Shown here one piece after another: positions 1 through 8,788 of a stretch of DNA of 64,000 nt (position 1 is the first letter of the stretch; every line of letters starts with the position of its first letter). The stretch is from positions 548,492-612,491 of the forward strand of contig NZ_FWYD01000001.1 of the NCBI RefSeq assembly GCF_900176485.1, in the 5' to 3' direction. The DNA is from Primorskyibacter flagellatus. GTDB lineage: Bacteria > Pseudomonadota > Alphaproteobacteria > Rhodobacterales > Rhodobacteraceae. The notes under the pieces were generated by a model that was given only the letters and a program-made list of their open reading frames with translations, ran no database searches and was not told the DNA's origin. The position numbers and the translations under genes were made by a program.

Positions 1-751
1 CCGATCCGGCGATGTGACTGGCATAGTCATCGCGCAGCAGGTCTTCCCACGGATAAAGCTTGAACAGCACGGCGATGCGGCGATCCTGATCGTCGAGAAA
101 CTGCCCGTCATCGCTAAGCGCGATCTTGTCCAGGTCGCAATAATGCGCGCCCAGGCCCGCCTCACGCGCTGCCCAACCCATCGCTTCGACGGTGCCGTAA
201 TCCTCCGGGTTGCCACCGACGGCGGTAAAATGCAGATCGCTCTCGGCTTCAAAGACGGCGCCGAACCGGGCCACCAGCGCTTCGTGGATGCCGTTGAACT
301 GGTCTGTCCCGTCAGGCAGGACACCGGCGGCAAGCTGATCTTCCAGCCATTGCCACTGAAACGCCGCACTTTCGTAAAGCGAGGTCGGCGTGTCCGCGTT
401 ATATTCCAGCAGCTTCGCCGGGCCTTTCCCATCATAGGCAAAATCGAACCTGCCGTAGATTTCGGGATCCCCGCGCCGCCAGCTATCCGCCACAAGATCG
501 CGATGCGCCTCGGGAATGGCCAAACGCTCCATCAGGGTTTCGCTGTCAAGGATATGGGCCACCGCCTCGCGGCACATGGCATGAAGCTCGGTCGCGGGAT
601 CCTCCAGATCGGTTTCGATCTGTTCAAGCGAGAACGCATAGGCCGAGGTTTCGTCCCAATAGGGCTCGCCATGCATGTCAGCAAAGGTAAAGCCGACTTC
701 CTTTGCATGGTCGCGCCAGTCAGGCCGCTCGGCCAAGTCAACTTTCTGCAT
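1..751 (-). CDS. Glutathionylspermidine synthase family protein (YgiC/YjfC-like), partial
   Basis: This reading frame runs leftward off the window edge, so only the first 250 codons are present. The protein starts MQKVDLAERPDW and contains YNADTPTSLYE, the hallmark of the ATP-grasp glutathionylspermidine synthase C-terminal family (YgiC/YjfC), at about residues 118-128. Members ligate an amine or peptide with ATP; the substrate of the stand-alone bacterial forms is not firmly known. The start ATG at 751 has GGGAGAAG just upstream. It lies 141 bp beyond the ABC ATPase gene, with two hairpins between. A polyamine-related role would suit the neighbouring polyamine-type importer, but that is inference. 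Confidence 0.8.
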   Translation of the reverse strand, partial: MQKVDLAERPDWRDHAKEVGFTFADMHGEPYWDETSAYAFSLEQIETDLEDPATELHAMCREAVAHILDSETLMERLAIPEAHRDLVADSWRRGDPEIYGRFDFAYDGKGPAKLLEYNADTPTSLYESAAFQWQWLEDQLAAGVLPDGTDQFNGIHEALVARFGAVFEAESDLHFTAVGGNPEDYGTVEAMGWAAREAGLGAHYCDLDKIALSDDGQFLDDQDRRIAVLFKLYPWEDLLRDDYASHIAGS

Positions 752-809
752 CTGGCTTCTCCCAAGCTTACACTTGGGGTCTAAGCGGATTCGCATCGAG
801 CGGCCAGCG

Positions 810-864
810 CCGGTTTGCCGTAAACCGGGCAACTGTCTGACGGCGGTCCGTTTTACGGGCCGCC
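810..864. terminator. Two stem-loops between the ABC operon and the left-edge gene
   Basis: A perfect 7-bp stem (810-816 with 822-828) is followed by a 9-bp GC-rich stem (842-850 with 856-864, one G-T pair, loop TTTTA). Neither has a long T-tract, so termination is only partly supported. Their position after the stop of the ABC ATPase gene fits an operon-end or attenuating structure. Confidence 0.4.
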
Positions 865-892
865 GCTGACGAGACATGCAAGACTTCTGCGC

Positions 893-1978
893 TTAGTCGC
901 GCAAGACCGCCATGCTGTCGCTGTCCCAGCCGATCCAGATCGGATCGGCCCCGACGGTCTGACCGGTCTCGGCATCGACAAAGGCGCGCAATGTGGCACC
1001 TTGTGCTTCTTCGACCATCAGATCCACCGCCATGCGGCTGCCGAGGAAGGTCTTGCCGACCACCTTGCCCTGCACGGCGTTTCCGGTTTCGGGACGGGTG
1101 GCGTGGAATCCCAGCTTTTCAAGCCGGACCGATGCCGTAATCGGTGCGCCTTCCGGCGGCGCGCCAGCGGGGGCATGTCCGCGCAAGGTCTGGCCGAACC
1201 AGTCCATCACCACGGCATCGCCGTCATGCCCGCGCATTTCACCCGAAAGCAGGTTGGTCTCGCCGATGAATTCGGCCACGAAACGGCTTGCAGGGTGGAA
1301 ATACAGATCCTCCGGCGTGCCGTCCTGTTCAACCCGGCCCTTGTTCATAACCACGATACGGTCGGACATGGTCAGCGCCTCTTCCTGATCGTGGGTCACG
1401 AAGAAGAAGGTCTTGTTGGTCCGGCGCTGGATGGATTTCAACTCTTGCTGAACCTGTCCGCGCAGTTTTGCATCCAGCGCGCCCAGCGGTTCGTCCAGCA
1501 ACAAAAGCGCCGGATCGGGGGCCAGTGCCCGCGCCAGCGCCACCCGCTGCCGTTGGCCGCCGGACAGTTGCGCCGGATAGCGATCGCCAAAAGCGTCCAG
1601 TTCAAGGAACGACATGATCTCGTCAGAGCGCCGCTTGATGGATGCCTTGTCCATCCCCTTCAGTTCCAGCCCGAAAGAGATGTTCTGCCCCACGGTCATA
1701 TGCGGGAACAATGCATAATCCTGAAACACCATGTTCACCTGCCGCTTTTCAGGCGGCTGCGTCGTCACATCCTGGCCGTCCAGAATAACCCGGCCCGTGG
1801 TCGGACGTTCGAACCCGCCCAGAATACGCAGGGTCGTGGATTTCCCGCAGCCGGACGGCCCGAGGAAGGTCACGAACTCGCCCCGCGCGATGTCTAGCGT
1901 CAGATCGTCCAGCGCCACGGTGTCGCCGAAATGCTTCGAGACGCCCTCAATGCGGACAAGGGGTGTTTGATCGGTCAT
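893..1978 (-). CDS. ABC transporter ATP-binding protein, PotA-like (polyamine/opine family)
   Basis: A 361-residue ATPase that powers import through the two adjacent permeases. Walker [10 protein letters not shown] is near residue 40, the signature [15 protein letters not shown] near 137, and Walker B LLLLDEPLGALD just after it. The C-terminal 110 residues form a TOBE-type regulatory domain, as in PotA and FbpC. Its ATG overlaps the stop of the upstream permease (ATGA), so it is translationally coupled. The substrate cannot be read from this subunit; the importer class takes polyamines, opines or similar small cationic compounds. Confidence 0.93.
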   Translation of the reverse strand: MTDQTPLVRIEGVSKHFGDTVALDDLTLDIARGEFVTFLGPSGCGKSTTLRILGGFERPTTGRVILDGQDVTTQPPEKRQVNMVFQDYALFPHMTVGQNISFGLELKGMDKASIKRRSDEIMSFLELDAFGDRYPAQLSGGQRQRVALARALAPDPALLLLDEPLGALDAKLRGQVQQELKSIQRRTNKTFFFVTHDQEEALTMSDRIVVMNKGRVEQDGTPEDLYFHPASRFVAEFIGETNLLSGEMRGHDGDAVVMDWFGQTLRGHAPAGAPPEGAPITASVRLEKLGFHATRPETGNAVQGKVVGKTFLGSRMAVDLMVEEAQGATLRAFVDAETGQTVGADPIWIGWDSDSMAVLRD

Positions 1979-2766
1979 GCTTTGGTGTCCTTGTTCATGC
2001 GGCGGGTGAAACGCTCTGCCCAGATGCCGATGGCGGCGGTCAGGACAAGCGCCACTGTGGCGATGGCGTTGATCTCGGGCGACATGCCCGATTTCAGCTT
2101 TGCGAAGATCAGCACCGGCAGGGTCGGCTCATAGCCACCAAGGAAGAAGGAGCGGACAAAATCGTCAAAGCTGAGGAGAAGACAGAAGATGCTGGCCCCC
2201 AGAATGGCCGGCACAAGATAGGGCAGCGTGATGCGCAGAAAGGCGATGATCGGGTCGGCGCCAAGGTCGCGCGCGGCCTCAAGCTGGCTTTTCGGCAAGG
2301 TGGACAGCCGCGCCATGACGACAAGCACCACGAAAGGCACGTTATGCACGGCATGCGCCCAGACAATCGCGCCCATTCCGGGCTCTATCCCCAGATAACG
2401 GGCATAGATCCGGAACGCGATGGCCGAGATGATACCCGGCACCAGCGCCGGCAGAACCGTCATCCCGAAAATGGCCGTCCGGCCCCAGAATTTGCGCCCC
2501 TCAAGCAACACGGCGATCCATGTCCCGACAGCCACGGAAATCAGCGTAGCCAGCACGGCGATGGCAGCGGAATAGCCAAGGGTCGAGAGAATCTCGGCAT
2601 CGGCGAACACCCCGGTATACCAGTCAAGCGTCCATGACTTGATCGGGAAGCCGATGAATTTGCTGTCCTTGAAGCCCATCAGGATCATCAGGATCAGCGG
2701 AACAAAGACATAGAGCACGAACGCCCAATAGACGCAGGATAGCAGAATACGGTTGCCGCGGTTCAT
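1975..2766 (-). CDS. ABC transporter permease, PotC-like
   Basis: A 263-residue inner-membrane permease with about six membrane segments. The EAA loop (LEAARDLGADPIIAFLRITLP) lies near residues 165-185, where the ATPase docks. I chose the ATG at 2766 because it overlaps the stop of the preceding permease (ATGA). The open frame continues upstream only as an overlap with that gene. It is the second membrane subunit of the polyamine-type importer. Confidence 0.92.
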   Translation of the reverse strand: MNRGNRILLSCVYWAFVLYVFVPLILMILMGFKDSKFIGFPIKSWTLDWYTGVFADAEILSTLGYSAAIAVLATLISVAVGTWIAVLLEGRKFWGRTAIFGMTVLPALVPGIISAIAFRIYARYLGIEPGMGAIVWAHAVHNVPFVVLVVMARLSTLPKSQLEAARDLGADPIIAFLRITLPYLVPAILGASIFCLLLSFDDFVRSFFLGGYEPTLPVLIFAKLKSGMSPEINAIATVALVLTAAIGIWAERFTRRMNKDTKA

Positions 2767-3749
2767 TTTGTATCTCCCTTGCGCAGGGCGTTCATCAGTT
2801 TCTGGAATACGGCCGTCAGGACCAGAGCCGCAAAGAACATGATCGTGGCAAAGGCCGCGCCTGTCGGCCATTGATCACCCGCCACATGGAAGAAACCGGC
2901 AATGGTTTCGGCAAAGGTGGTGGTCGATGGCCCACCCAGAAGAACCGGCGTGGCGTAGAACCCTGTCGAGATCAGGAAGACCAGCGTACAGCCCGACGAA
3001 ATCCCCTCGATCGTCAGGGGCAGCGTCACCCGGCGGAACCGGGTCCATGCCCCTGCCCCCAGATCGGCGGCGGCCTCATTATAGCTGCGCGGCAGTTTCT
3101 CCAGCGCGGAATAGAGCGGCAGCAACATATAAAGCGCGGTCAGGTAGACGATGCCCACCCCCATGGAAAAGCTGGTATACATGAACGGGATCGGCCGGTC
3201 GATCAGTCCCAATGTCTTGAGCACAAGGTTCAGCGCTCCGGTATTGCCCAGCAGGATCATGATCGCATAGGTGCGCACGATCTCGCCCACCCAGAACGGG
3301 ATCAGCAGCAGCAAAAGAAACAGCATCTGGTTCTTGCGGCTGACATGCCGGGCCAGAAAATAGGCGACCGGATAGGTCAGGATCAGTGTGCAGAAAGTGA
3401 ACCCGCCCGCGAAGATCAATGTGCGGAAAAACGGCTGCCAGAAGATCTGATCGCCGAAGAAGCGCGCGTAATTGTCCAGTGTGAAATGCTGCTCTACCCC
3501 GGGGGCCACCGGATAGGCATCTGTCAGGCTGACCCTGACCATCTGCAACATCGGGCCAAGATGCTGGGTCAGCACCCAGAGCAGCGGAAAGATTGCAAGG
3601 ATCAGGAACTGCCGGCGCGGAGACGCCGTGACCAACCCCATCAGCGCGCGATAAGGTGACCAGTTGGACAGACGCCCCCAGAAGGTGCGCCCGACCCCGG
3701 TATGCGCGTCGACATCCTGGGTGGCGCGCGAGGCTGCCTCATTGCTCAT
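2763..3749 (-). CDS. ABC transporter permease, PotB-like
   Basis: A 328-residue permease with a cytoplasmic N-terminal tail of about 45 residues, then six or so hydrophobic segments and an EAA motif (EAAADLGAGAWTRFRRVTLP). The ATG at 3749 has GAGGA eight bases upstream. The open frame extends to 3767 only through a TTG that lies inside this ribosome binding site, so the ATG is preferred. It pairs with the downstream permease to form the membrane channel of the importer. Confidence 0.92.
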   Translation of the reverse strand: MSNEAASRATQDVDAHTGVGRTFWGRLSNWSPYRALMGLVTASPRRQFLILAIFPLLWVLTQHLGPMLQMVRVSLTDAYPVAPGVEQHFTLDNYARFFGDQIFWQPFFRTLIFAGGFTFCTLILTYPVAYFLARHVSRKNQMLFLLLLLIPFWVGEIVRTYAIMILLGNTGALNLVLKTLGLIDRPIPFMYTSFSMGVGIVYLTALYMLLPLYSALEKLPRSYNEAAADLGAGAWTRFRRVTLPLTIEGISSGCTLVFLISTGFYATPVLLGGPSTTTFAETIAGFFHVAGDQWPTGAAFATIMFFAALVLTAVFQKLMNALRKGDTK

Positions 3750-3792
3750 ACGGGGGTCCTCTTTCAAGAAGATCTGGTGTGAAGGTTTGTGG

Positions 3793-3825
3793 TGCCCTGC
3801 CCGCCAGATTGGGCGGACAAGGGCA
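3793..3825 (-). promoter_or_regulatory. Intercistronic hairpin after the binding-protein gene
   Basis: TGCCC/GGGCA (3793-3797, 3821-3825) encloses CCGCC/GGCGG (3801-3805, 3812-3816). It sits between the binding-protein stop and the first permease start. Such stem-loops often stabilise the upstream transcript or partly terminate, giving more binding protein than permease. The role here is inferred. Confidence 0.5.
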
Positions 3826-3842
3826 ATTCTCTGTTGACGCGA

Positions 3843-4949
3843 TCAAGCGGCCTTGATGGCCTCGACCGCGGGGTCCATGAGACCGTATTTCAGCTCGTTT
3901 TCCTCGGCGCGGAAGAATTGCAGGTTGGCAAGCTGCTCTTCCGGGAAGGAGGTCGACTTCTTCTCCAGATCCGTCAGATACTGAGCGGAATCCTTGTAGG
4001 TAGAGATGAAACCGGATGCTTTGGTCATCGCCGCGCCAATCTCGGGCGACGACAACATTGCATCGAGGAACGTATAGGCATTGTCGGCATTGGGCGCGTT
4101 ATTGGCGACGTTCAGCGTATAGACAAACCCGTAAGAGCCTTCCTGCGGGATGCTCATCGCCAGTGGGAAGCCGTCATTGATCAGGGCCGCCGCCGGGCCA
4201 TTCCAGCTATGCCCAAGCGCGATGTCCTGATTGACGAACATCTGCTGGATCTCGGCACCGCTGTCGTAATATTTACGCACCAAGGGCTTCTTTTCGATCA
4301 TGAATTGCTGGATCTCTGCCATGATCTCAGCAGCCTTTTCGTGATCGTCGGCATATTCGATGAAGTTGCCGTCATAGCCCTTCATCAGCATCACGATCGA
4401 CAGCATGTCCTGAATGATATAGGCGGTCTGGCCCTTGTATTTCTCGGAGAACAGCGTGTCCCAGGTCTGCGCTTCCTCGGCGGTGACCAGATCGGTGTTG
4501 TAGGACAGCACCTCCATCCCGGACAGGATCGGAACGCCCCACTTGTTGCCATTGATCGTCGACCAGTCGCTTTCCGAGAAGGTCGGGTTGATCTTGTCCC
4601 AATTGCTCAGACGGTCGGTATCCATCGGTGCCAGCAAATCACTTTCGATGAATTGCAGGAACCGGTGGCCCGCGACGGTCATGATGTCGACGCTCGGGTT
4701 GGGTTGTTCGGCAGCAAGCAGGTTGAACTGTTTGCCCTGGTCGTCGACCAGACGCACGTTGACCTTGATGCCGGTCTCGGCTTCGAACTGTTCCTTGAAC
4801 GCCTCGGGCACGAAGTCGTTATAGGTCCAGATATTGACCTCGCCGCCCTGCGCATGCGCGCGGCGCAGATAGGCGGGGCTGGCAAGGGCCGCACCGGTCA
4901 TTGCGGCGGTGCCGAGGAACCGGCGGCGGTTAAAAATAAGTTTAGACAT
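3843..4949 (-). CDS. ABC transporter substrate-binding protein, PotD-like, Tat-type signal
   Basis: A 368-residue periplasmic binding protein of the spermidine/putrescine class (extracellular solute-binding family 1/8). The N-terminus has NRRRFLG, a twin-arginine-like motif, then a hydrophobic stretch and a likely cleavage after AHA near residue 33. The mature part opens with EVNIWTYNDFVPEAFKEQFE, typical of the first lobe of PotD-like proteins. It delivers ligand to the permeases encoded just downstream. A Tat signal on a binding protein suggests folding before export. Confidence 0.92.
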   Translation of the reverse strand: MSKLIFNRRRFLGTAAMTGAALASPAYLRRAHAQGGEVNIWTYNDFVPEAFKEQFEAETGIKVNVRLVDDQGKQFNLLAAEQPNPSVDIMTVAGHRFLQFIESDLLAPMDTDRLSNWDKINPTFSESDWSTINGNKWGVPILSGMEVLSYNTDLVTAEEAQTWDTLFSEKYKGQTAYIIQDMLSIVMLMKGYDGNFIEYADDHEKAAEIMAEIQQFMIEKKPLVRKYYDSGAEIQQMFVNQDIALGHSWNGPAAALINDGFPLAMSIPQEGSYGFVYTLNVANNAPNADNAYTFLDAMLSSPEIGAAMTKASGFISTYKDSAQYLTDLEKKSTSFPEEQLANLQFFRAEENELKYGLMDPAVEAIKAA

Positions 4950-4997
4950 ATCGGGCGTCTCCTTGTTGGTCTTGGTTTTGTCCGTATCTCTTGATGT

Positions 4998-6107
4998 TCA
5001 GGACACCGTTTCCGGTGCGTCTTGCAGCAGACCGGTACGGGCGGCCTGTCGCAGATCGTCCAGACTGAAGCGGTCAAGCTCCAGCGCGTTCAACAGCGTA
5101 TTCTCGCGGGCGAAATCACGGCCATACATGGCCGAAAATATCTCGATACCCGCCTCATGCAGCTTTGCGGGGCTGCCTGCCAGCCGTCCCAGCACGGCCG
5201 TCAGTTGCAGCCCGTAAGGCACGTCTTCGGTGACATAGCGGCTGTCGGCGGTGGCCGGACCTGTGCCGCCATTGCCCTGCGCATGCATCTGCTGGTTCAT
5301 TTCGGAAATCGAGGCAACAGGCACGTGAAAGCTCAGATGGAAATGTTCAAAGATTGTCCGGACGCTAAGCCCCAGCTTTTCCGCAATCGCCAGCCGCTCA
5401 AGATCCAGTTGTTCCAGCAGGCGGCCCACTTTGGGGGTGACGTTCTGGCCCTGGCTCCATGTCTCACCGCGCTCCATCCGTGTGATATTGCCAAGCGCGA
5501 TGCCCAGGTGGTTCTGCGGGTTCAGGTTCGACAATGAAATCGCCAGAAGCCCGTCACGCGGCTGGAACCGGTCTCCGAACAGGTTTTGGCAAACAGCCAA
5601 CGCATCGTCGGCTGCGGTTTCCGGGACGGTGCACAAATCCACACGGGCGCGCAGCGTGTTGACCTTCACCGCCGCCCCTTCCTGCCGCCGCCCGGTGACA
5701 ACTGTGGTGCCCCAGGCAGTGATCGGCGCAGTCACGCCACGCTTTGCCAGCAACTGCATCAGATAAACGGCCCCAAGCGAGGCATGCGACGAGATGATGA
5801 CATGCTGCCCGTCGCGGATATGCGGTGCCAAAGCGTCCAGCACGGTCTTGTGGCCATAGCCGGGCAGCGCTATCAGAACCGCATCGTTTTCCTCGGCCAG
5901 TTGCTGTGCGCTGCCAGCAACGCGCGGTGAAAACTCTGCCTCGACAGCGCCACTGGCATGCAAGGGCGCCGCTTTCAGCGCCTCTGTTCCGGCACCGGAA
6001 GGCGACCAGAGCATCGGGTCATGCCCCTGCTCGTGCAGCAAGGCTGCGCTGCCAAAGGCGATAGAGCCTGCACCTGCAATTCCAACTCTGGCTTTGGTCG
6101 TGGTCAT
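4998..6107 (-). CDS. Opine/octopine dehydrogenase family NAD(P)-dependent oxidoreductase
   Basis: A 369-residue enzyme with an N-terminal Rossmann motif GIAGAGSIAFGSA and a C-terminal helical domain containing NPQNHLGIALGN, in the position of the catalytic region of octopine dehydrogenases. Family members interconvert opines (N-carboxyalkyl amino acids) with an amino acid plus a keto acid. The ATG at 6107 gives MTTTKARVGIAGAG; an in-frame ATG at 6143 adds 12 residues and cannot be excluded. It sits 48 bp upstream of the binding-protein gene, so the importer may bring in its substrate. Confidence 0.82.
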   Translation of the reverse strand: MTTTKARVGIAGAGSIAFGSAALLHEQGHDPMLWSPSGAGTEALKAAPLHASGAVEAEFSPRVAGSAQQLAEENDAVLIALPGYGHKTVLDALAPHIRDGQHVIISSHASLGAVYLMQLLAKRGVTAPITAWGTTVVTGRRQEGAAVKVNTLRARVDLCTVPETAADDALAVCQNLFGDRFQPRDGLLAISLSNLNPQNHLGIALGNITRMERGETWSQGQNVTPKVGRLLEQLDLERLAIAEKLGLSVRTIFEHFHLSFHVPVASISEMNQQMHAQGNGGTGPATADSRYVTEDVPYGLQLTAVLGRLAGSPAKLHEAGIEIFSAMYGRDFARENTLLNALELDRFSLDDLRQAARTGLLQDAPETVS

Positions 6108-6213
6108 CAGTCTCTCACTTTCGGTTACCGTCATGCGACTCATGCTATGCGCAGAGAGGCTGGCGCGTCAATATGGCGGACACAATTCCACTAAACAGGA
6201 AAATGCTGACCAC

Positions 6214-6801
6214 TCACGCCTTGGCCTCCTGTCGCACCGGATCGCCCAGCACATGCATCAGCCGGTTGGCCCAGCCGAACAGCGCCGACGAAAGGATCAG
6301 GTCGAGGATCTCTTCCTCGCTCAGCCCAGCCGCGCGCAGCGCCTGCATCTCTGCCTCGCCCGCGGCGGGCGGTGCCTCTGCCGCCTTGCGCGCAAAGTCA
6401 AAAATCGCGCGATTCCTGTCATTTAGATCAGCATCTTCACCTTTTGCAAAAAGCGTATCAGTGACGGCTGTGTCTTTCTCAAGCTTGGCATGGCGATCGG
6501 CATGGACGGCGGCACAGTAGATGCAGCGATTGACCATCGACGCCGCCAATGCGCCCAGTTCTCGCTCTGCCCGGCTCATCCCGCCGGAGTCGTACATGAT
6601 GGCGTTGAACAGCGGCGAGCGGACTTTCAGGCTTTCGACATCATGGGCCAATGTCAGCACATAATCCGAAACCTTGGTGTTGGAGGGCGTGACCTGAAGC
6701 GCATCAAGCTGTGCCTGCGTGGCCTCGGCCAGTTTGACCGGCGTTACACGCGGCTGCCAGTGTGGCACGGTGCGGGTGAATTTGTGGACGACGCGGCTCA
6801 T
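6214..6801 (-). CDS. AhpD/CMD-like peroxidase-related protein (Avi_7169-type)
   Basis: A 195-residue carboxymuconolactone decarboxylase-like protein. It has the redox motif CIYCAAVHA (CxxC followed by His) near residue 92, as in AhpD-type alkylhydroperoxidases. It ends 106 bp before the opine dehydrogenase gene and its ATG overlaps the stop of the next CMD gene upstream. The pairing of two CMD proteins matches my recollection of the Avi_7169/Avi_7170 gene pair. Their substrate is not known. Confidence 0.8.
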   Translation of the reverse strand: MSRVVHKFTRTVPHWQPRVTPVKLAEATQAQLDALQVTPSNTKVSDYVLTLAHDVESLKVRSPLFNAIMYDSGGMSRAERELGALAASMVNRCIYCAAVHADRHAKLEKDTAVTDTLFAKGEDADLNDRNRAIFDFARKAAEAPPAAGEAEMQALRAAGLSEEEILDLILSSALFGWANRLMHVLGDPVRQEAKA

Positions 6802-7280
6802 GTCAGCTCTCCCTGCATCAGGCGCAGCCCGGCGATCACCCGGATCTGATAGGCCAGAAATGCGACCAACTCGCAGAGCCGCACAATATCGGCGTCTGCG
6901 ATGCCTTCGGCCTGAAGCCCTGCGATATCCTCTGGTGCGATATCGCGGGTCTGGTTGGCGACTTTGTCGACAAAGGCCACGACCGTGCCCAGCCCTTGGC
7001 CTGCGCCTGTCTCTGACGGGTCAGCCAAAACGGCATGATCCCCGGCCCCAGCCAGATAGTGCTGTGCCAAAGCCTCATCCGCAGACAGCCGCGCCACGCG
7101 CGCGGCCAATGCGGCACGGGTGGCGTGATCGAATGCACCGCAATCCTCGGGGCGTAGAACGGCGTTTTCAGCGGATTGCGTCATTTCGATGATATTGGCA
7201 CGGGTGGCCGTCGCGTCTGCCACGGCGCTGCCGTTTGTCACACCGGCGATTGTCAGAACTGTCGAGTCATTATGGGTCAT
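6798..7280 (-). CDS. CMD domain protein (Avi_7170-type)
   Basis: A 160-residue helical protein with the CMD fold signature at its C-terminus (LAYQIRVIAGLRL). It lacks the CxxC pair of its neighbour, so it may be a non-catalytic partner or use another residue. It overlaps the flavoprotein gene upstream and the AhpD-like gene downstream by 4 bp each, so the three are probably translated together. Function unknown. Confidence 0.75.
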   Translation of the reverse strand: MTHNDSTVLTIAGVTNGSAVADATATRANIIEMTQSAENAVLRPEDCGAFDHATRAALAARVARLSADEALAQHYLAGAGDHAVLADPSETGAGQGLGTVVAFVDKVANQTRDIAPEDIAGLQAEGIADADIVRLCELVAFLAYQIRVIAGLRLMQGELT

Positions 7281-8749
7281 GCTATCTGACCTTCTCGCGT
7301 TTGCGCCCCAACCTCAAGCTCTGTCGGCTCCCATTCGTCACCTTTCAACTCTGGCGTGTCATAGTCCTGCATCGCTTGCCAATGGGTCGTCACATCCTCG
7401 GCATAGAGCGTTGCAGCCACCGCGCGGGACAACCATGCGGCACCTTCACTGATACCCGGAATATCACCGCTGATCTTGCCCAGACTGGCCGACGCGCCGT
7501 AGTTGAAGCAGTAGACCTTGTTCAGCCAAGGCGCTGTTCCGGGATGCTTTTCGCGGAAGGTGAAATCCTCATTGAGATAGGGAAAGCGCCCCAGATCGCC
7601 GGATTCTTCGCCCTCTGGTGGCGTGTAGACGTCCTGCCACAACAGGATGTCGTCTGCGGTTTCGCCAAATTCTGTCCGGGCCATCGGGTCGATGACAAAC
7701 CCGGTGCCAAGGATCACGAAATCCGCCTCGTAGGCCGTGCCGTCAGCAAAATGCACGACCGCGCAATTGCCGCGCTGCTCGATCCGTGTGGTGGCCTTGC
7801 CGAAGTGGAAATAGGCGTTCGGATGGCGGCTGACACGTTTTGTGGACCCGTGCGGAGGCGGTGTCTGCGTGGCAAAGCTGTACTGCATGAACCGCCAGCG
7901 CCATTCATCGGGAAGGGCTGCGTAGCCTGCGGTGAATCCGAAACTGCCGATGCCCATCATCTTGTTGATTGTCGGCATTTCTTTGCGCCGCACCAGATGA
8001 CGGACCTCCGCCGCGCCGTGTTCCAGCGCCTCGGCGGCATTATCCACGGCAGAAGCTCCGACACCGATCACCGCGACCCGCTTGCCCTTGAGAGCGTCAA
8101 AGTCGATCGCGTCGGCGCTATGTGCCCAAAGATGACGCGGCAAATCCTTGATAAAGCCCGGAATATTCGGCCCGCCCGTGCCGTCGCGCCCGGTTGCAAA
8201 GATCAGCTTTCGGGTCAGGGTCGTTTCGGTCTTCGCACCGGATACCGACAAGCGGATCAGATCGTCTTCGGGATCGACCTTATCAACTGAAACACCATTT
8301 TCGACAGGTATATCAAGAACCTGCCTGTACCAACGAAGGTAGTCCATCCACATTGGCCGCGGGATCTTGTCCAGCGCGTCCCAGTCCTTCGTGCCGAATT
8401 GCGCCCGGAACCACGCCTGAAAGGTCAATGCGCCATGCCCATAGGCGGGGCCGGTCAACACTTTCGGCGAGCGCAAGGTCTCCATCCGCGCGTAGTTCAG
8501 CCACGGGCCTTCACGGCCGGGCTCTGCCCGGTCAAGGACGCGGACGTTGTGAATGCCGGCTGTTTTCAGGGCCAGCCAAGCGACCATGCCGCACATGCCG
8601 CCACCGATGATGACCACATCCGAGACACCGTCCTGATGCGGCACCCAGTCCTTGCCTGGGACGCACAGAAATTCGAGGTCTTCTCGCAGCCGTGCCTCAA
8701 GTACAGGCAAGCCCTGCGCGTCAATTGGACTTGAATCCGTGGTTTGCAT
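7277..8749 (-). CDS. FAD/NAD(P)-binding flavoprotein monooxygenase
   Basis: A 490-residue flavoprotein with two dinucleotide-binding motifs: VVIIGGGMCGMVAW (FAD, near residue 47) and VAVIGVGASAVDNA (NAD(P)H, near 226). This is the layout of flavin-containing and N-hydroxylating monooxygenases. The ATG at 8749 has AGGA eight bases upstream; an alternative ATG at 8758 overlaps that site. Its stop overlaps the CMD gene start. It may hydroxylate or oxygenate the compound handled by this operon; the substrate is unknown. Confidence 0.82.
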   Translation of the reverse strand: MQTTDSSPIDAQGLPVLEARLREDLEFLCVPGKDWVPHQDGVSDVVIIGGGMCGMVAWLALKTAGIHNVRVLDRAEPGREGPWLNYARMETLRSPKVLTGPAYGHGALTFQAWFRAQFGTKDWDALDKIPRPMWMDYLRWYRQVLDIPVENGVSVDKVDPEDDLIRLSVSGAKTETTLTRKLIFATGRDGTGGPNIPGFIKDLPRHLWAHSADAIDFDALKGKRVAVIGVGASAVDNAAEALEHGAAEVRHLVRRKEMPTINKMMGIGSFGFTAGYAALPDEWRWRFMQYSFATQTPPPHGSTKRVSRHPNAYFHFGKATTRIEQRGNCAVVHFADGTAYEADFVILGTGFVIDPMARTEFGETADDILLWQDVYTPPEGEESGDLGRFPYLNEDFTFREKHPGTAPWLNKVYCFNYGASASLGKISGDIPGISEGAAWLSRAVAATLYAEDVTTHWQAMQDYDTPELKGDEWEPTELEVGAQTREGQIA

Positions 8750-8788
8750 GGGAATCATCCTACGAGATTTATGTGTTTCTAATCAGCA

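Noticed and set aside
14..784. 256-residue plus-strand open frame at the left edge
   Set aside because: The minus strand here encodes a glutathionylspermidine-synthase-like protein with the YNADTPTSLYE motif. The plus frame is its mirror.
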